Part shown: piece by piece, positions 11,547 to 21,951 of the stretch
Layout: each line of letters starts with the position of its first letter
Position numbering within the stretch: position 1 is the first letter of the stretch
Origin: Echinometra lucunter
Taxonomy: Eukaryota; Echinodermata; Echinoidea; Camarodonta; Echinometridae
Length of the DNA stretch: 64,000 nucleotides
Assembly: GCA_029962745.1 (NCBI GenBank)
Contig: CM057171.1
Span: 4,389,740-4,453,739, forward strand
Reading direction: 5' to 3'
Translations under genes and position numbers: made by a program
The notes under the pieces: model-generated
What the model saw: the letters and a program-made list of their open reading frames with translations, nothing else
The model's database searches: none
What the model was told of the DNA's origin: nothing

Positions 11547-12071
11547 TCATACGTCAGCGGCAACACTCTGACGTCGTTCGACGCAAGGTGAAAAGTCAAA
11601 GGACTGCTGAGAATCGAAGACATTGACGGCCACCGATGTGATGACCGTCGTGCCATGACTTCCTCGTCGAGGGGTAGCCGGTGGTCGTCGATCACCTTGC
11701 CTAAGGGATGATGGTTCACCGTCGTGTACCTCCTCAACCGATATCACCGATGGCGGTGCGTCTTCGTTGACAACGTGGATAGTCACGCCATCCTGAGGGC
11801 AAACTCGGCCTGTGTTGTTCGTCTCGACGTCGACGCCGGCGTGGTGCGTCTTCGTGAAGAGCTGTTCATGACGACTACGACCACTACCACCTATAGTTGA
11901 AGGAGACTGGGGTTCGTCGAGGTGGATGATTTCGAGGGAGTGTTGTCGACTGGTGTGTGGTTGCTCGTGCTCGTCTTGCGTGGTGTCGGAGCCTCGCTGG
12001 GACCAGCACGGTCGACAGATCTCATCGTTAAACGTCACATCTTGGTCGTTCTCCTGATCGAGATAATCATC
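11547..12071 (-). CDS. Last exon of the WSD-like gene: hydrophilic C-terminal tail
   Basis: Acceptor ctag precedes GATGATTATCTC at 12071; the stop TGA is at 11547-11549. It encodes 174 residues with no recognised domain: an acidic start (DDYLDQENDQD) followed by Ser/Thr/His/Arg-rich low-order sequence. It is CpG-rich and much less AT-rich than its surroundings, which supports real coding sequence. Together with the preceding 31-aa exon it forms a tail of about 205 aa beyond the WSD fold that typical bacterial members lack. Confidence 0.75.
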   Translation of the reverse strand, partial: DDYLDQENDQDVTFNDEICRPCWSQRGSDTTQDEHEQPHTSRQHSLEIIHLDEPQSPSTIGGSGRSRHEQLFTKTHHAGVDVETNNTGRVCPQDGVTIHVVNEDAPPSVISVEEVHDGEPSSLRQGDRRPPATPRRGSHGTTVITSVAVNVFDSQQSFDFSPCVERRQSVAADV

Positions 12072-12517
12072 CTAGTAAAAATGAAAACAAAACAAAACAA
12101 AACAAAACAAACAACATTAACGAAAGAGAGTGAAGGAATAGAATTTAAACAAGTAAATGTATAAAGCGTTGGTGTGGGATAGGGGCAAGGGGGCAAAACG
12201 CAATTAGATATAGGCAGTCGGAAAGTCTACGTTTTTCCTAACGCCTAGAAAACTATTGATTAATTTGTGACTGTGTCCTAATATCTAGCGTCCAGCAATT
12301 CCCCCGAGTCCCTTTACATTTAAATGAATTTTTGCTCAATCGTTTTGAAATATATCTCCTGGGCGTTGTGCTTTCGTGAATCCTTTCCCCTCTGAACTCG
12401 TATCGTTTTCAAGACACTGTGAGTGGCTCATTTTTGTATCTTCAGTTCTTGATCTTATTCATAAACGAAGCATACCGCCGATAATTGCTGAGGTATAGAC
12501 GTACAAAGTTAGTGGCC

Positions 12518-12580
<63 letters not shown>

Positions 12581-15500
12581 TCTCTCTCCCCCTCTCTCTC
12601 TCTGTTTAGTGGCAATCTTCATTGTTTCCACTGAAGAAGAATTATGGGTTGTAGAACCTCCGTTTAACAGCCACCTGTCTACAGCGATCATTTTTCAGTT
12701 TCCTTTGGGTGGTCTAAATTTATGCACAGTTGTGACATAAAAACTAACATACTAATGTAAAATAACACCTTGTTTTATACACAAAAAAAAGCTCAATGAA
12801 ATATAGTGTAATCTGTTGCCTCCTGAGGCATGACAGACGTATGGGCAGAATTTAGCCAGCGGGATGACGTCTAATCTCTTGCCCTAGCATACGCACTTTT
12901 GCCCCCGATTTGATATACTTCGGCAATTCGTAATCTCGTAAACTATGAAACGATTCTATAATTTTGATTGCTCCTGGCTGAGAATATGAGTGACGATTGC
13001 CCGAATGTAAAAAAGAGTCTTCATGCTGTAGCCTCTCTAGTTTTCCATCCACCCTATTTTATAAGCACGTGTCGTCCTCTAAACAAGATGGAAGGCAGCA
13101 AGGGTAGGATTTTAGTAGAGGAAACGTTTTAGTGATCGTGACAGGAATTATATGAAGCCTAATTTGATCAGCTTTTTTCTTCAAATTGGCAACACCAACA
13201 TTTTTATTTTATTGCTACATTTTTCTTATAAAACATCATGTATCTGAAATAAAAATAAATTGACAAAAAGTATGATAAAAGGTCAAAAAGTTGCCAATTT
13301 GCAGGATAAAAGAGTGATTTTAAACTTTCTGTCACATTGCCAATTTAAGGATTTTAATGCTTATTTTCCTCAAGAAAATTTTCAGCATCAAACAACGAAT
13401 ATTGACGCAACCAAAATGGGCACAGTTTGTGTAGAATTTTTTGCTCTTTCTGTTCATGTATTTGGTATGATTTTTTAGAGCTTTGCATCAAAAGTTATTA
13501 GGCCAAACCACAAAATGTGGACCTCTGTCACGAATGGGTTAAGGTGTTTAAGGTTTATCGAAATACTTACAAATTCATCGATGTCTTCAAATTCGTCGTT
13601 CTTCTTATGCCGCTGTTTCCGAAGGACCCGTCGGTGCGCCAGAAAGGCGATAAGTGTGTCGATCTGAAAATACAACGAAAAAAGAGAAATAAATCAAAGA
13701 AATATAATTATATTCTCAAAAAGATTTAAACTTAAGCATTCATTTTTTATGAAAAATATATTCCCTATATCATGTGTATGGAAAGCTGATTATGGTAGTT
13801 CACCCTACTATTTGGATTAAGTTTTGACAACAGGATTTGGTGAAGTTTGGAATACACCTAACATCCTTTAGAACTAATTATGCCGGCCCAGTTGATTTGT
13901 CCTTCACTCCTACGATGTGAAGCCCTGCTCTCCCTTTATTGAATTGGCGTCATTAAGAAGAATTATCCACTGATGAAATCTTATGTTGGACGAATGCAGA
14001 ATGATTAAACTGAGTTATTCAACATTATTGTGGAAGGAGGGGGGGGGGTGGGGGGGGGGGAGTCAGTCATATCAGTTTGTCTTGAAAGTCTGTACTGCAT
14101 TTGAGATATGTGAATGTAGAATGACCTACCTCAGATGCAAATTGTTCTGCCATAGTAGAAGCTTTTGCGTACAAGCAGGTGTCGACAACCACACCCACAC
14201 GAAGTTCATTATTGTATGTTTGCACTGAAAAACTCATGAAGGAACTTCTCCCAGGAGGATACAGCTGGACAATACTTGAAACGGTGGCCCCAGCGACGGA
14301 CATGGTTGCCTGTGACGATGAAAAATAACTGACGAGGCACTGTCCACTAGCGAGTGTCCGCGAGAGCCAGAGTGCAGATAACCTGGACGGAATAAGGAGC
14401 ATCAGAATTTGCAGGACGCCACAAGAGATGGACTTGGCACAGTATTGCTGAAGAGTTCTGGTGGTGCGTAAGGTGTCCCACAGACGTGGAATGATCCCTT
14501 CTGTTTGTAGGGGTAACTGCACAGGGATCGTGGCGAATTGGGCATCCAAAGGCACTTCCGGGTTGCAACTAAATAAGCAGGAGTGACTACATTGTTGGAA
14601 GCTATAAATGAAATTTGCCATGATGGTCTCAGAGCCTTGCTGTATGGTACCAGTAGGCAAGATAGAACGGACAGTACCGGCGGCCGCACATAACGCGAAG
14701 TCCGATATGTGGCAGTTCGCCACGACTCTGCTTTCAAGGACCTGATGAAAGTTTATCGGACGTGACCATGCGATCGAGTGTTTACCACTCGGAGTCATCC
14801 CAGGAAAGACATTTGGAGAATTACTTCTAGAGGATAATTTAAAATACGCTAAGAGTAACGGTCCAAAGAGTACACCGCTAATGATACTCAACAAAGGGCT
14901 TGAAGAGTTCGGTTCTTCTGGTTGCTTGGACGAATGGGCAGTGTCCGTAAGAGGCTGGCACAGAAGTTCAAGAAAGGCATTTCCATTACTAAAGCAAGGA
15001 TGAACACGCACAAGAAGACACGTCCTATTTTCCCATCCACACTGAAGCACTTGGATATTCCACAGTGGCCTTTTAGGCTCCAAATCCTTACCGGCCATAA
15101 GTGCGATATGCGATTCGACGTCTGCATCAGAGTTAAACTTCCCTGCCAGTTCCGTCACATGATTCTCTAAAGAGAAATCGTTGTCCAAGTACCACGTGCA
15201 AGACACCCAAGTCCGAACTAATCGTTTTCGAAGCCGCAGGAAAGACACTGGTCCAGCAGAGTTCGGACTGGACATTCTGTTCGATATAACGTTGCGTACT
15301 GAGTTCACTGTGACATAACCATCGAGCTGAATAAGGCACTGTAGAACCGATGGTGACCCTTTACTCGTATAGAGCCAGAAGAGCTCTGTGAGGGTAAGAA
15401 ATTCCGGACAGCTCCGGAGTATACTGGAACAACATGAATTCAGACGATATACCACCCAGGCAATCACCACTATCACCAAGACGATGGTTAACATGGGTAT

Positions 15501-15692
15501 ACTCACGAAGATCCATATTACTGAAAAGACAAGTATTGTGCAACGTGTGAAGAAGGAGACAGTGTGCTTCTCAATGGCACTTCTTGAATTTCCGGAGCTT
15601 TTACCTGGCTCCATGTGTTCCTTCACTTTTAGGTCTGGCGGGACAAGCTGATTCCTGCAACAAGTGAAGGGAATCTTTTGGCCAGAGTACAT
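11547..15692 (-). CDS. WS/DGAT-like (WSD) O-acyltransferase family membrane protein, likely degenerate active site
   Basis: Exons on the minus strand: 15692-14130 (521 aa), 13663-13571 (31 aa) and 12071-11547 (174 aa plus stop), all phase 0 with GTAGGT and GTAAGT donors; total about 726 aa. The family transfers acyl groups from acyl-CoA to long-chain alcohols or diacylglycerol. Seen: two hydrophobic segments at about residues 45-83; RPLWNIQV (208-215), like the family's RPLWE strand; HPCFSNG (231-237) where the catalytic HHxxxDG belongs; ISDFALCAAAGTVR (329-342), like the VNDVVLAAVAGALR helix; and a C-terminal WSD block TMSVAGATVSSIVQLYPPG...NNELRVGVVVD (463-504). The second His of the motif is Pro and the Asp is Asn, so ordinary catalysis is doubtful. 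The frame stays open upstream of the Met to an acceptor at 15755-15760, so the start is uncertain. Confidence 0.85.
12083..12112 (+). repeat. (AAAAC)n short tandem repeat
   Basis: About five units of AAAAC next to the acceptor of the last WSD-like exon. On the gene's own strand it reads as a GTTTT-rich pyrimidine/T stretch just upstream of the acceptor. Confidence 0.8.
12521..12602 (+). repeat. (TC)n microsatellite
   Basis: About 80 bp of TC dinucleotides with two CCC interruptions, in intron 2 of the WSD-like gene. Confidence 0.95.
13128..13538 (-). mobile_element. TTAA-bounded MITE family A, copy 2
   Basis: Reverse-orientation copy of 6440-6848. The right end CTGTCACGAATGGG|TTAA (TTAA at 13539-13542) is intact; the left end has decayed (agtgatCGTGACAGG). 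It lies in intron 2 of the WSD-like gene, beginning about 28 bp past exon 2. Confidence 0.85.
13571..13663 (-). CDS. Middle exon of the WSD-like gene
   Basis: A 93-bp phase-0 exon between a ttttcag acceptor (13664-13670) and GTAAGT (13570-13565). It encodes a continuation of the WSD C-terminal helix (IDTLIAFLAHRRV) and then a basic-to-acidic linker (LRKQRHKKNDEFEDIDEF). The donor lies 22 bp from the TTAA end of a MITE in the following intron. Confidence 0.8.
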
Positions 15693-15754
15693 GTGAGCTC
15701 TGTGAGACAGAATCTGATCACGGAGTTGTCTAACACAGTCGTAGTTGCGTCGTT

Positions 15755-16439
15755 CTGCAAAAGCATTTTAGGATTGCTTGACAGTATCTCTCACAGATGG
15801 CGAAATTTGATCTCAATCAAAGAGCGCGAGGCATGCTCATTGTGGTTTTAAGATGCAGAAACACTTTCACCAAACTCTTGGATTTGTTTAAAAATGAGGA
15901 GTAGATAATCCACGTGATCCTGACGTCAAAACATCATCAGATATCTAATCAATTCACCAGGGCTTCTCATTATTTTGTGTTGCTAGACGAACCACACGTG
16001 CATGATCCCTGGGCACGATCTAGTGACAATGCATAAGGCCAATCTGCAGAGAGGAAAACAGAAAAGAGAGAAAGTGTGAGAAAACATCAAACAAGAGTAT
16101 GACATGCGATTTCGATTGCATGTTAGACTTCCTAAGATATCTGGTGACTGGTGGTTTCTTTGTTTTATTTTGTCTGGTTTGTTTTGAAGAAAACCCATCT
16201 TGGAATCGTAATTTACCGACGGTTCAAGAATACTTAGAAACTAGAAATGATTATAATAGTCAGATTTACCACAGCAATATTCAAGAAATTTCTCCTAAAA
16301 ACTACGAACGAACCAACCAACCGTTTTACTATTGATAGCGTAATAGATAAAGAAGAAGAAAACGATGGTTTCGGGTAAACCCTTTAGACTCATCATCCCT
16401 CATTCAATTTCATTTTACTTAACATAATACTACTCAATT
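15755..16439. other. 5' flank or first intron of the WSD-like gene
   Basis: On the minus strand a good acceptor (gcttttgcag, about 15755-15764) opens an in-frame extension upstream of the chosen Met, so a further 5' exon may exist. No such exon, promoter or other gene was recognised up to 16439. Confidence 0.4.
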
Positions 16440-16922
16440 ATGTTTTTTCTCCCCATTCACTTTATGCAGATATTCGTTTTTCGGTCGGTCCGTGTGTGTT
16501 GTGTGGGTTGTTAGGCAGTAGTCCTCCACTCTCTCTCCCACTTTTCTCCCCTCTCTCTCTTTCTCCCCTATCTTTCTATCTCTTTCTCTCTCGTTTCTCT
16601 TCTCCTTTCTTTCCTTTTCCTTTCACTCACTTTATGTTATGTATATCCGCTGTTTGTACTAGTTTGTGTCTTCTTTTTAAATTTTTACTGTTTAACTATT
16701 TTTACAACTCTCAAGTTATAGGGGGCTGCAATCTACAAGCTCGGCTTTTTAGCAGTCCCCTCCATTACCAACCCTTTTTCAGGCTCTTGTACACGGGAAC
16801 TATTTATATTTGCGAATCCACTGTTAAGTTTCATTTTTTTACCTTGTACGATGCATACTTTGTATTCCGTTTATATTATGTTGGAAATGGAAAATAAACG
16901 AAATAAAAAAAAAATAAATAAA
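16440..16922 (+). mobile_element. 3' end of a non-LTR retrotransposon (5' truncated)
   Basis: A pyrimidine-rich 3' UTR, a hairpin at 16721-16760 (GGGGGCTGC ... GCAGTCCCC with inner AAGCTCGGCTT), and an A-rich tail (aataaacgaaataaaaaaaaaataaat). The same layout, including the hairpin and TTTATATTNTGTTGNAAATG, is found in the RT-bearing copy at 46050-47230. No RT coding is left here. Confidence 0.65.
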
Positions 16923-17049
16923 GGGGCACACCTTGGACTCTGCGCTTTTCCGATTTAATCGACGTGCACTGCACTTCATCATAAGATGACCCTTTTCTCT
17001 CGGTAATATTCACATGGTAAGTCACGATTCTCCGCAGTCAGTGTCACTG

Positions 17050-17310
17050 TTAATCTTTTCTTTCTCCGAAGGCTTTAATGTATAGGGAGACAAGGATCGG
17101 CGACTCCATCGATCTTAGAAGGAAGTCCCATCAGACCTCGTCGTTCCCCTTTCAGGGGTGCCTTCCTATTCTTTTATTTGTTTTGTTTAGATATAGATGG
17201 ATTTAATTCTGAAATAAAGATCTGACGACTCGCCATAACGAATGTCATTGATATTCGTTTGTTTCTTTAATGCTTCTTTAATGCTGCAGTGGTATCAAGA
17301 GACACGGTGT
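17050..17310 (+). mobile_element. Possible solo LTR end with primer-binding-like site
   Basis: An AATAAA (about 17213-17218) is followed 76 bp later by TGGTATCAAGAG (17291-17302), which resembles an initiator-Met tRNA primer-binding site. LTR boundaries were not found and no gag/pol is nearby, so this is speculative. Confidence 0.2.
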
Positions 17311-18000
17311 TGAAATCGGTCTCTCGATGTGCCCTTTTGATAGGCGGCTCCAGAACTTTGTAAAACACGGTCCTAGTCTCTCCCTTCGAATCACCTCCTA
17401 AACATCTGACAAGCATACACTGAAGCGTAAAACAGAAGTAGGAAGTCTAATTTCCGCCAAATACATACAAGCAACGACAAAATTATCAATAATAAAGGAC
17501 GGCGCGAGATTCCATAAATTATATCCCCCATCACCCCCATGACCTCGTGCACCCCTCCTACATGTCCTAGATCAACCTTGCTCTTGAGTGTTCTTCAAGC
17601 AACTTACAATGGCAATAGTGCCCCTCCATATCTAATGCCCTTTGGGAATGGTATAGCGAATGGAAAGCAAACCAAATTAGGCCAACCCAACTACAGATTG
17701 GCAGATTGAGAGCCTTATGTCCAATCCATTTTCCCCTGATATCTAACTATCTTGATTGTTTTATTTATCCATTTAGTCGTTTTATTTAAACAGGGTAGCT
17801 CTTTCAGTTAAAAAACTGTTCATAACAACATGAAGGACAAACGTAGATATCAACATAAACATAAGTTTTTACTGGAAGATTTTTTTTTTCCTTATGAAAC
17901 ACATAACATAAAAAGCGAAAAAAATATCAGACCATGCTAAACATTAAAGACTGCATCAATTAAGTACCGGTATTATGAATAATATACTAATGAATTTTTC
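17311..18000. other. No recognisable gene
   Basis: AT-rich sequence with no supported exon, RNA gene or inverted-repeat element. Confidence 0.4.
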
Positions 18001-18005
18001 AGCAG

Positions 18006-18236
18006 AACCCCCCCCCCCCCCCTCAAAAAAAACAAAAACAAAAAAACAAAAAAACAAAAAAAAACAAAACAAAACAAAATAAAACAAAACAAAACAAAAC
18101 AACAAACAAACAAACAAACAAACAAACCCCCAAAGACAAACAAACAAAGCAGAGCAAAAAAACATAAAAACAAACAAAACAAACAAAAAAGCATTTAAAA
18201 ACAAAAAAACAAACAAGCAAAAACAGAACAAAACAT
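18006..18236 (+). repeat. C run followed by (CAAAA)n/(CAAA)n low-complexity tract
   Basis: A run of about 14 C, then about 210 bp built of AAAAC and AAAC units. The minus-strand Phe/Leu/Cys-rich open frames over it are compositional. Confidence 0.9.
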
Positions 18237-18503
18237 GATATTCCTTGGTAGCCCATAATCAATGAGACTGTAATGATACCGAGGGGACTACTACAGCTCA
18301 CAAAAAGCATTTTCCAAGGTGTAGTATTTTTCTCTGTCCTATACTGTTACCAAGTACATGGCGTCACCTGGCAATGGAAAGGGAAAACCAAATAAAATGA
18401 CCTGATGACTGTAACAGTCGAGTCTTTCCTCCATGAGTAAAAGCGATCTTCAGTTTTTCATAATACTACTGTAATGCCATTTTCTGTATTGAGCCCGATC
18501 GGT

Positions 18504-18696
18504 ATGTCACGGACGGACATTTGACAAATTTGGAATGTTTGAAGGCTTGTCAAAAATAAGTAATGAAATGTGTTGAGCTATTTTGTGTTCCATTGTAAAG
18601 GGCATCGTTGAAGGAGTTGAAATGCTATAAAATTTGGTTGCCATGATTGTCTACTAAAACTTGAATCCATGAAATAATCAATGTCACGGACGGACA
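18504..18696 (+). repeat. Pair of 16-bp direct repeats ATGTCACGGACGGACA
   Basis: Identical 16-mers at 18504-18519 and 18681-18696 in otherwise AT-rich DNA. They may be the ends of a small dispersed element; nothing between them is recognised. Confidence 0.4.
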
Positions 18697-19795
18697 AAAA
18701 TGTCACTCGTAACTGATCACACTCCATTCTTGTCGGTTCTATTATGTACAGATTTTTTTAATGGGAGATGCATTTATATTCACTCTGAGCTCTTCATGAA
18801 ATTGAATGGAATGTTGACTAATATAAACTCTCATTAAATCAAAAGTTTTAGCAGTGTGGAAAAAAGTACACACGGATGAATGGAAGACGCTATGAGGTTT
18901 GGCAGTTTTGACATTTTCTTGGTAATGATACAGCTTTGATTTTCACAGTATCGGCTTCATTGCCATTGAATCCTTTTCTGTAATTCTCCCTATTCTACAA
19001 CTTTTATTTGCATAATATATTATTGCCATTACCGTTGAGTGCCCTAAGATTTGATTAAAGTTTCATTAGGTTTTGTGGTTTATTATCACAATGATCATAA
19101 AAAAGATGCAGCCGTAATGCTTCTGGTGCGTGTATCTTCTTGCATGCTATTAATTTGATTAAGGAGCACTCCGCTGTCTAATGCAAAACCATCAAACTTT
19201 AAGACCGGATATATCTGCTCATACAGAATCTTAATTCTCCCCCTATTCTGTCCAAAGAATTAATAATGAATTGAGCCTTTTCTCTCTCCTTCATCAGACA
19301 TGTTAATGCTATCAGTTTGGAGCCATTTTTAGCAACAAAGACATTCAATTAAAATGATATTGGTAAAGACGTGCACGTCATTCATTTTTCAATGTAAAAG
19401 TCCGTGCCTTGTCTGTCAATGAATAAGTAACTACATAAACAAATAAAAAACAACAACACACGAATACCTAACTATAGTAGAATGATACAAAGTACACATG
19501 AACTTCTGGTTAAGTGTATGATGATTGGATAGCCAATCAATGCAAGTTGAAATACTTGGTACTGTCTACATTCACTCGGCAGAAAACGAACGTGTAATAT
19601 AAAAAAAAAATTGTGACAGCAAATTGTCACGTTAAGCGATACTTCTGTAAATCATTTATTTCGCTAAAATAGCAAAATAATTCATGACGCACAATGTTAC
19701 TACAAGAGCAGACTGTGTAATAGGAAAGTACCTTCACCTTCTTCTGCTGTTCACGATATATACTAATACAAACTATTTCATCAAGTGTTACGTAA
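18697..19795. other. No recognisable gene
   Basis: AT-rich sequence without a supported exon or repeat boundary. Confidence 0.4.
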
Positions 19796-19828
19796 AGGTA
19801 CGGTGGTATAGTGGTTCATTCACGTCAA

Positions 19829-19902
19829 CGTGTCGAACTGGGATTCTAACCCCCAACCCTCTGACTGAGAGTCAGGAGAATGAACCAATATACCACGACA
19901 CC
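19829..19902 (-). repeat. tRNA-Glu(CTC)-like sequence, probably pseudogene or SINE head
   Basis: Read on the minus strand, GGTGTCG (acceptor 5') pairs with CGACACG at the 3' end except for the first base. A D-arm-like TGGTATATTGGTTC and an anticodon arm CTGA-CTCTCAG-TCAG (anticodon CTC) follow. The B box is GGTTAGAATCC where GGTTCGAATCC is expected. A further inverted copy of the first 25 bases (ggtggtatagtggttcattc) begins at 19802 on the plus strand, so the unit is a fold-back. Confidence 0.6.
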
Positions 19903-20495
19903 TCCACATAGCATCTTGTCGATGAAAATGATTTCTAAATTCGCACGTCTGAAGAAAAAGAGACTTATCTTAACTCAGGACTATTCATTCTTATCTAACT
20001 CAGAAATAAAGCCTACATATCTGTAGAATATGCTTTTTTTTAACTTCGCATCATGCAATTTTATATACTCCGTCACATGTTTATATATTCCGCATTTTCA
20101 CACTGCAATATAGTTACATAATTATTTTTACTCGGACTGACGTCAAAATTAATATAATGAAAAAAAATGTTACCTTAAACAATTTAGTGCTATATTTAGA
20201 AAAAAAAAATGATCATGCGTAACATACTTCAAGTTGTCTACAAGATTATTGATTATCAAAACCAAGAATCAGTCATAATTATGATCATTCGAGTAGATCT
20301 TCGGGATGAAGGCTAGAGTGTGATCTGTGTCAGGTGAATAGTTGGATTAATAATGTTAATAGGTTATTTTGGATTTATTTTAAACAGTAAATTGTCGCTG
20401 ACGTGACTATAGATAACTGTAACCATGGTTACGGTTTAATCAAATCTGAATGATCATTATATCAGGAACTGTCAGACATCATGGTGGCAAAGAAG
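19903..20495. other. No recognisable gene
   Basis: AT-rich; contains only short A runs and a 14-bp palindrome GTAACCATGGTTAC near 20420. Confidence 0.4.
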
Positions 20496-20640
20496 AAGAA
20501 GAAGAAAAGAAAGAAAGAAAGAAGAAGAAGGAGGAGGAGGAGAAGAGGAAGAAGAAGAAGAAGAAGAAGAAGAAGAAGAAGAAGAAGAAGAAGAAGAAGA
20601 AGAAGAAGAAGAAGAAGAAGAAGAAGAAGAAGAAGAAGAC
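20496..20640 (+). repeat. (AAG)n microsatellite
   Basis: About 145 bp of AAG/GGA trinucleotides. Open frames on either strand are homopolymeric (Lys or Leu) and not genes. Confidence 0.95.
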
Positions 20641-21069
20641 CGTTTTGAAATAAATCACCGTTAAGTTTTTCGCTCACTGCATGTTTGTAATGACAGGAGG
20701 ACAAAATTCACAACAGTGTCAAGATTGAAAATCGCAAATGATTAATTTTCCACTAGCTTTATTTTATACCGCGATGAGCATAAACTACAGCAAAATGCAA
20801 TTAAAAATAGTACAGTTCATTTAGCATCACCAAGCGTGGACGAACTGACGTCACACTAATTCACCGGAGAAGGCAATTTTTCTTTATTTTGATCACATGC
20901 CTAGATGACAGATCGCTACAGACAGATTTACTTGTGGAAAAACCAACATCTTGAAACGAAAACACTTGACTTCCTGCCGATAGCACTCGCAGTCGAAGAT
21001 TTTTTTTTTTCGTCATGGATTATTGTGTTACTGGGTAATGGTGTACCGGTACTATAATCATACGCGGAC

Positions 21070-21072
<3 letters not shown>

Positions 21073-21105
<33 letters not shown>

Positions 21106-21118
21106 AGGGGGGGGGGGG
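21073..21118 (+). repeat. (TG)n microsatellite followed by a G run
   Basis: About 16 TG units, then gga and a run of about 14 G. Confidence 0.95.
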
Positions 21119-21480
21119 GCGGTTGGCAAATTACTGCCCATCATCTTAACTTCACATTAGAGATGGCATTGGAGCTTTGGATGAGATTCCTATGTTGAGG
21201 TAGACCTACTACTTAGCCACCAAAATTCACTTCATATGTTGAGAAACCAATTTGAAACAGGCGATGATTCTTATTATTGTTAATGATACAATTTTGTAGA
21301 CTTATTTGAATAAAATTGCAAAAAAGATTTTACCTCAGAGAGAAGAGGGGGGGGGGGGGGTGGATTCATAGAGAAAAAACAAAGATGGGTACATGAAGTG
21401 GATGAAGATAAAATAGGGGGACAAAACAGCAATACGAAAAGGGAAGACACTTGCACATGCACCATGCCTTAATTCTAATC

Positions 21481-21623
21481 CTGGGGAGCGTTTCATGAAG
21501 AGTTTTGTCGGTGCTTTTCACTGACAACTGTTATAAGCTACTGAAAATCCTCGCATCTGATTGGCTGAGAGCAAATTAGTCAGTGAAAATCACCGACAAG
21601 ACTCTTCATGAAACGCTCCCCAG
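21481..21623. mobile_element. Hairpin MITE family F, copy 1 (143 bp)
   Basis: Inverted ends CTGGGGAGCGTTTCATGAAG / CTTCATGAAACGCTCCCCAG, with inward continuation AGTTTTGTCGGTG / CACCGACAAGACT. The centre holds ATCTGATTGGCTGAGAGC (about 21555-21572), shared with copies at 34362-34520 and 44135-44283. Confidence 0.9.
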
Positions 21624-21870
21624 TTCATGGTACAACTTCTATGTTCATTCAAGAAATGAACACACAAACACACATCCACAGCCCCCCCCCCCCACCCATA
21701 CACACACAGTAGATTATTAATCAAGTAGACATAGAAAAAATAAATTAAAGGGAAAAAGGGATAGACTTCCAGCCAATACCCAACCCTCACAAACCCTAAA
21801 ACTCCTTCGGTACAAAGTCTTGTCCTTCTTCAATTCCCCATGGTGACAATACCCCGTTTTGATTTGTAAA

Positions 21871-21951
21871 TTAACCCGTGGACTACAAATTTCTCTCCCT
21901 CTGCTTATTCAGTAGATTTAACACTGCCGGTTCCCATAGCCAATGCGTTAA
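21871..21951. mobile_element. Very short TTAA-bounded element, copy 1
   Basis: 81 bp from TTAACCCGTGGACTAC to CATAGCCAATGCGTTAA. The ends are imperfect inverted repeats, and the layout matches 23147-23228, including CCGGTTCC and AGCCAATG near the right end. Confidence 0.5.

Noticed and set aside
11922..12164. 80-codon plus-strand frame
   Set aside because: Antisense to the last WSD-like exon and its intron.
14922..15651. Plus-strand frames opposite the WSD-like exon
   Set aside because: Shadows of the long minus-strand coding exon, which has splice sites and family motifs.
17956..18310. Phe/Cys/Leu-rich minus-strand frames resembling membrane proteins
   Set aside because: They arise from CAAAA-type low-complexity repeats.
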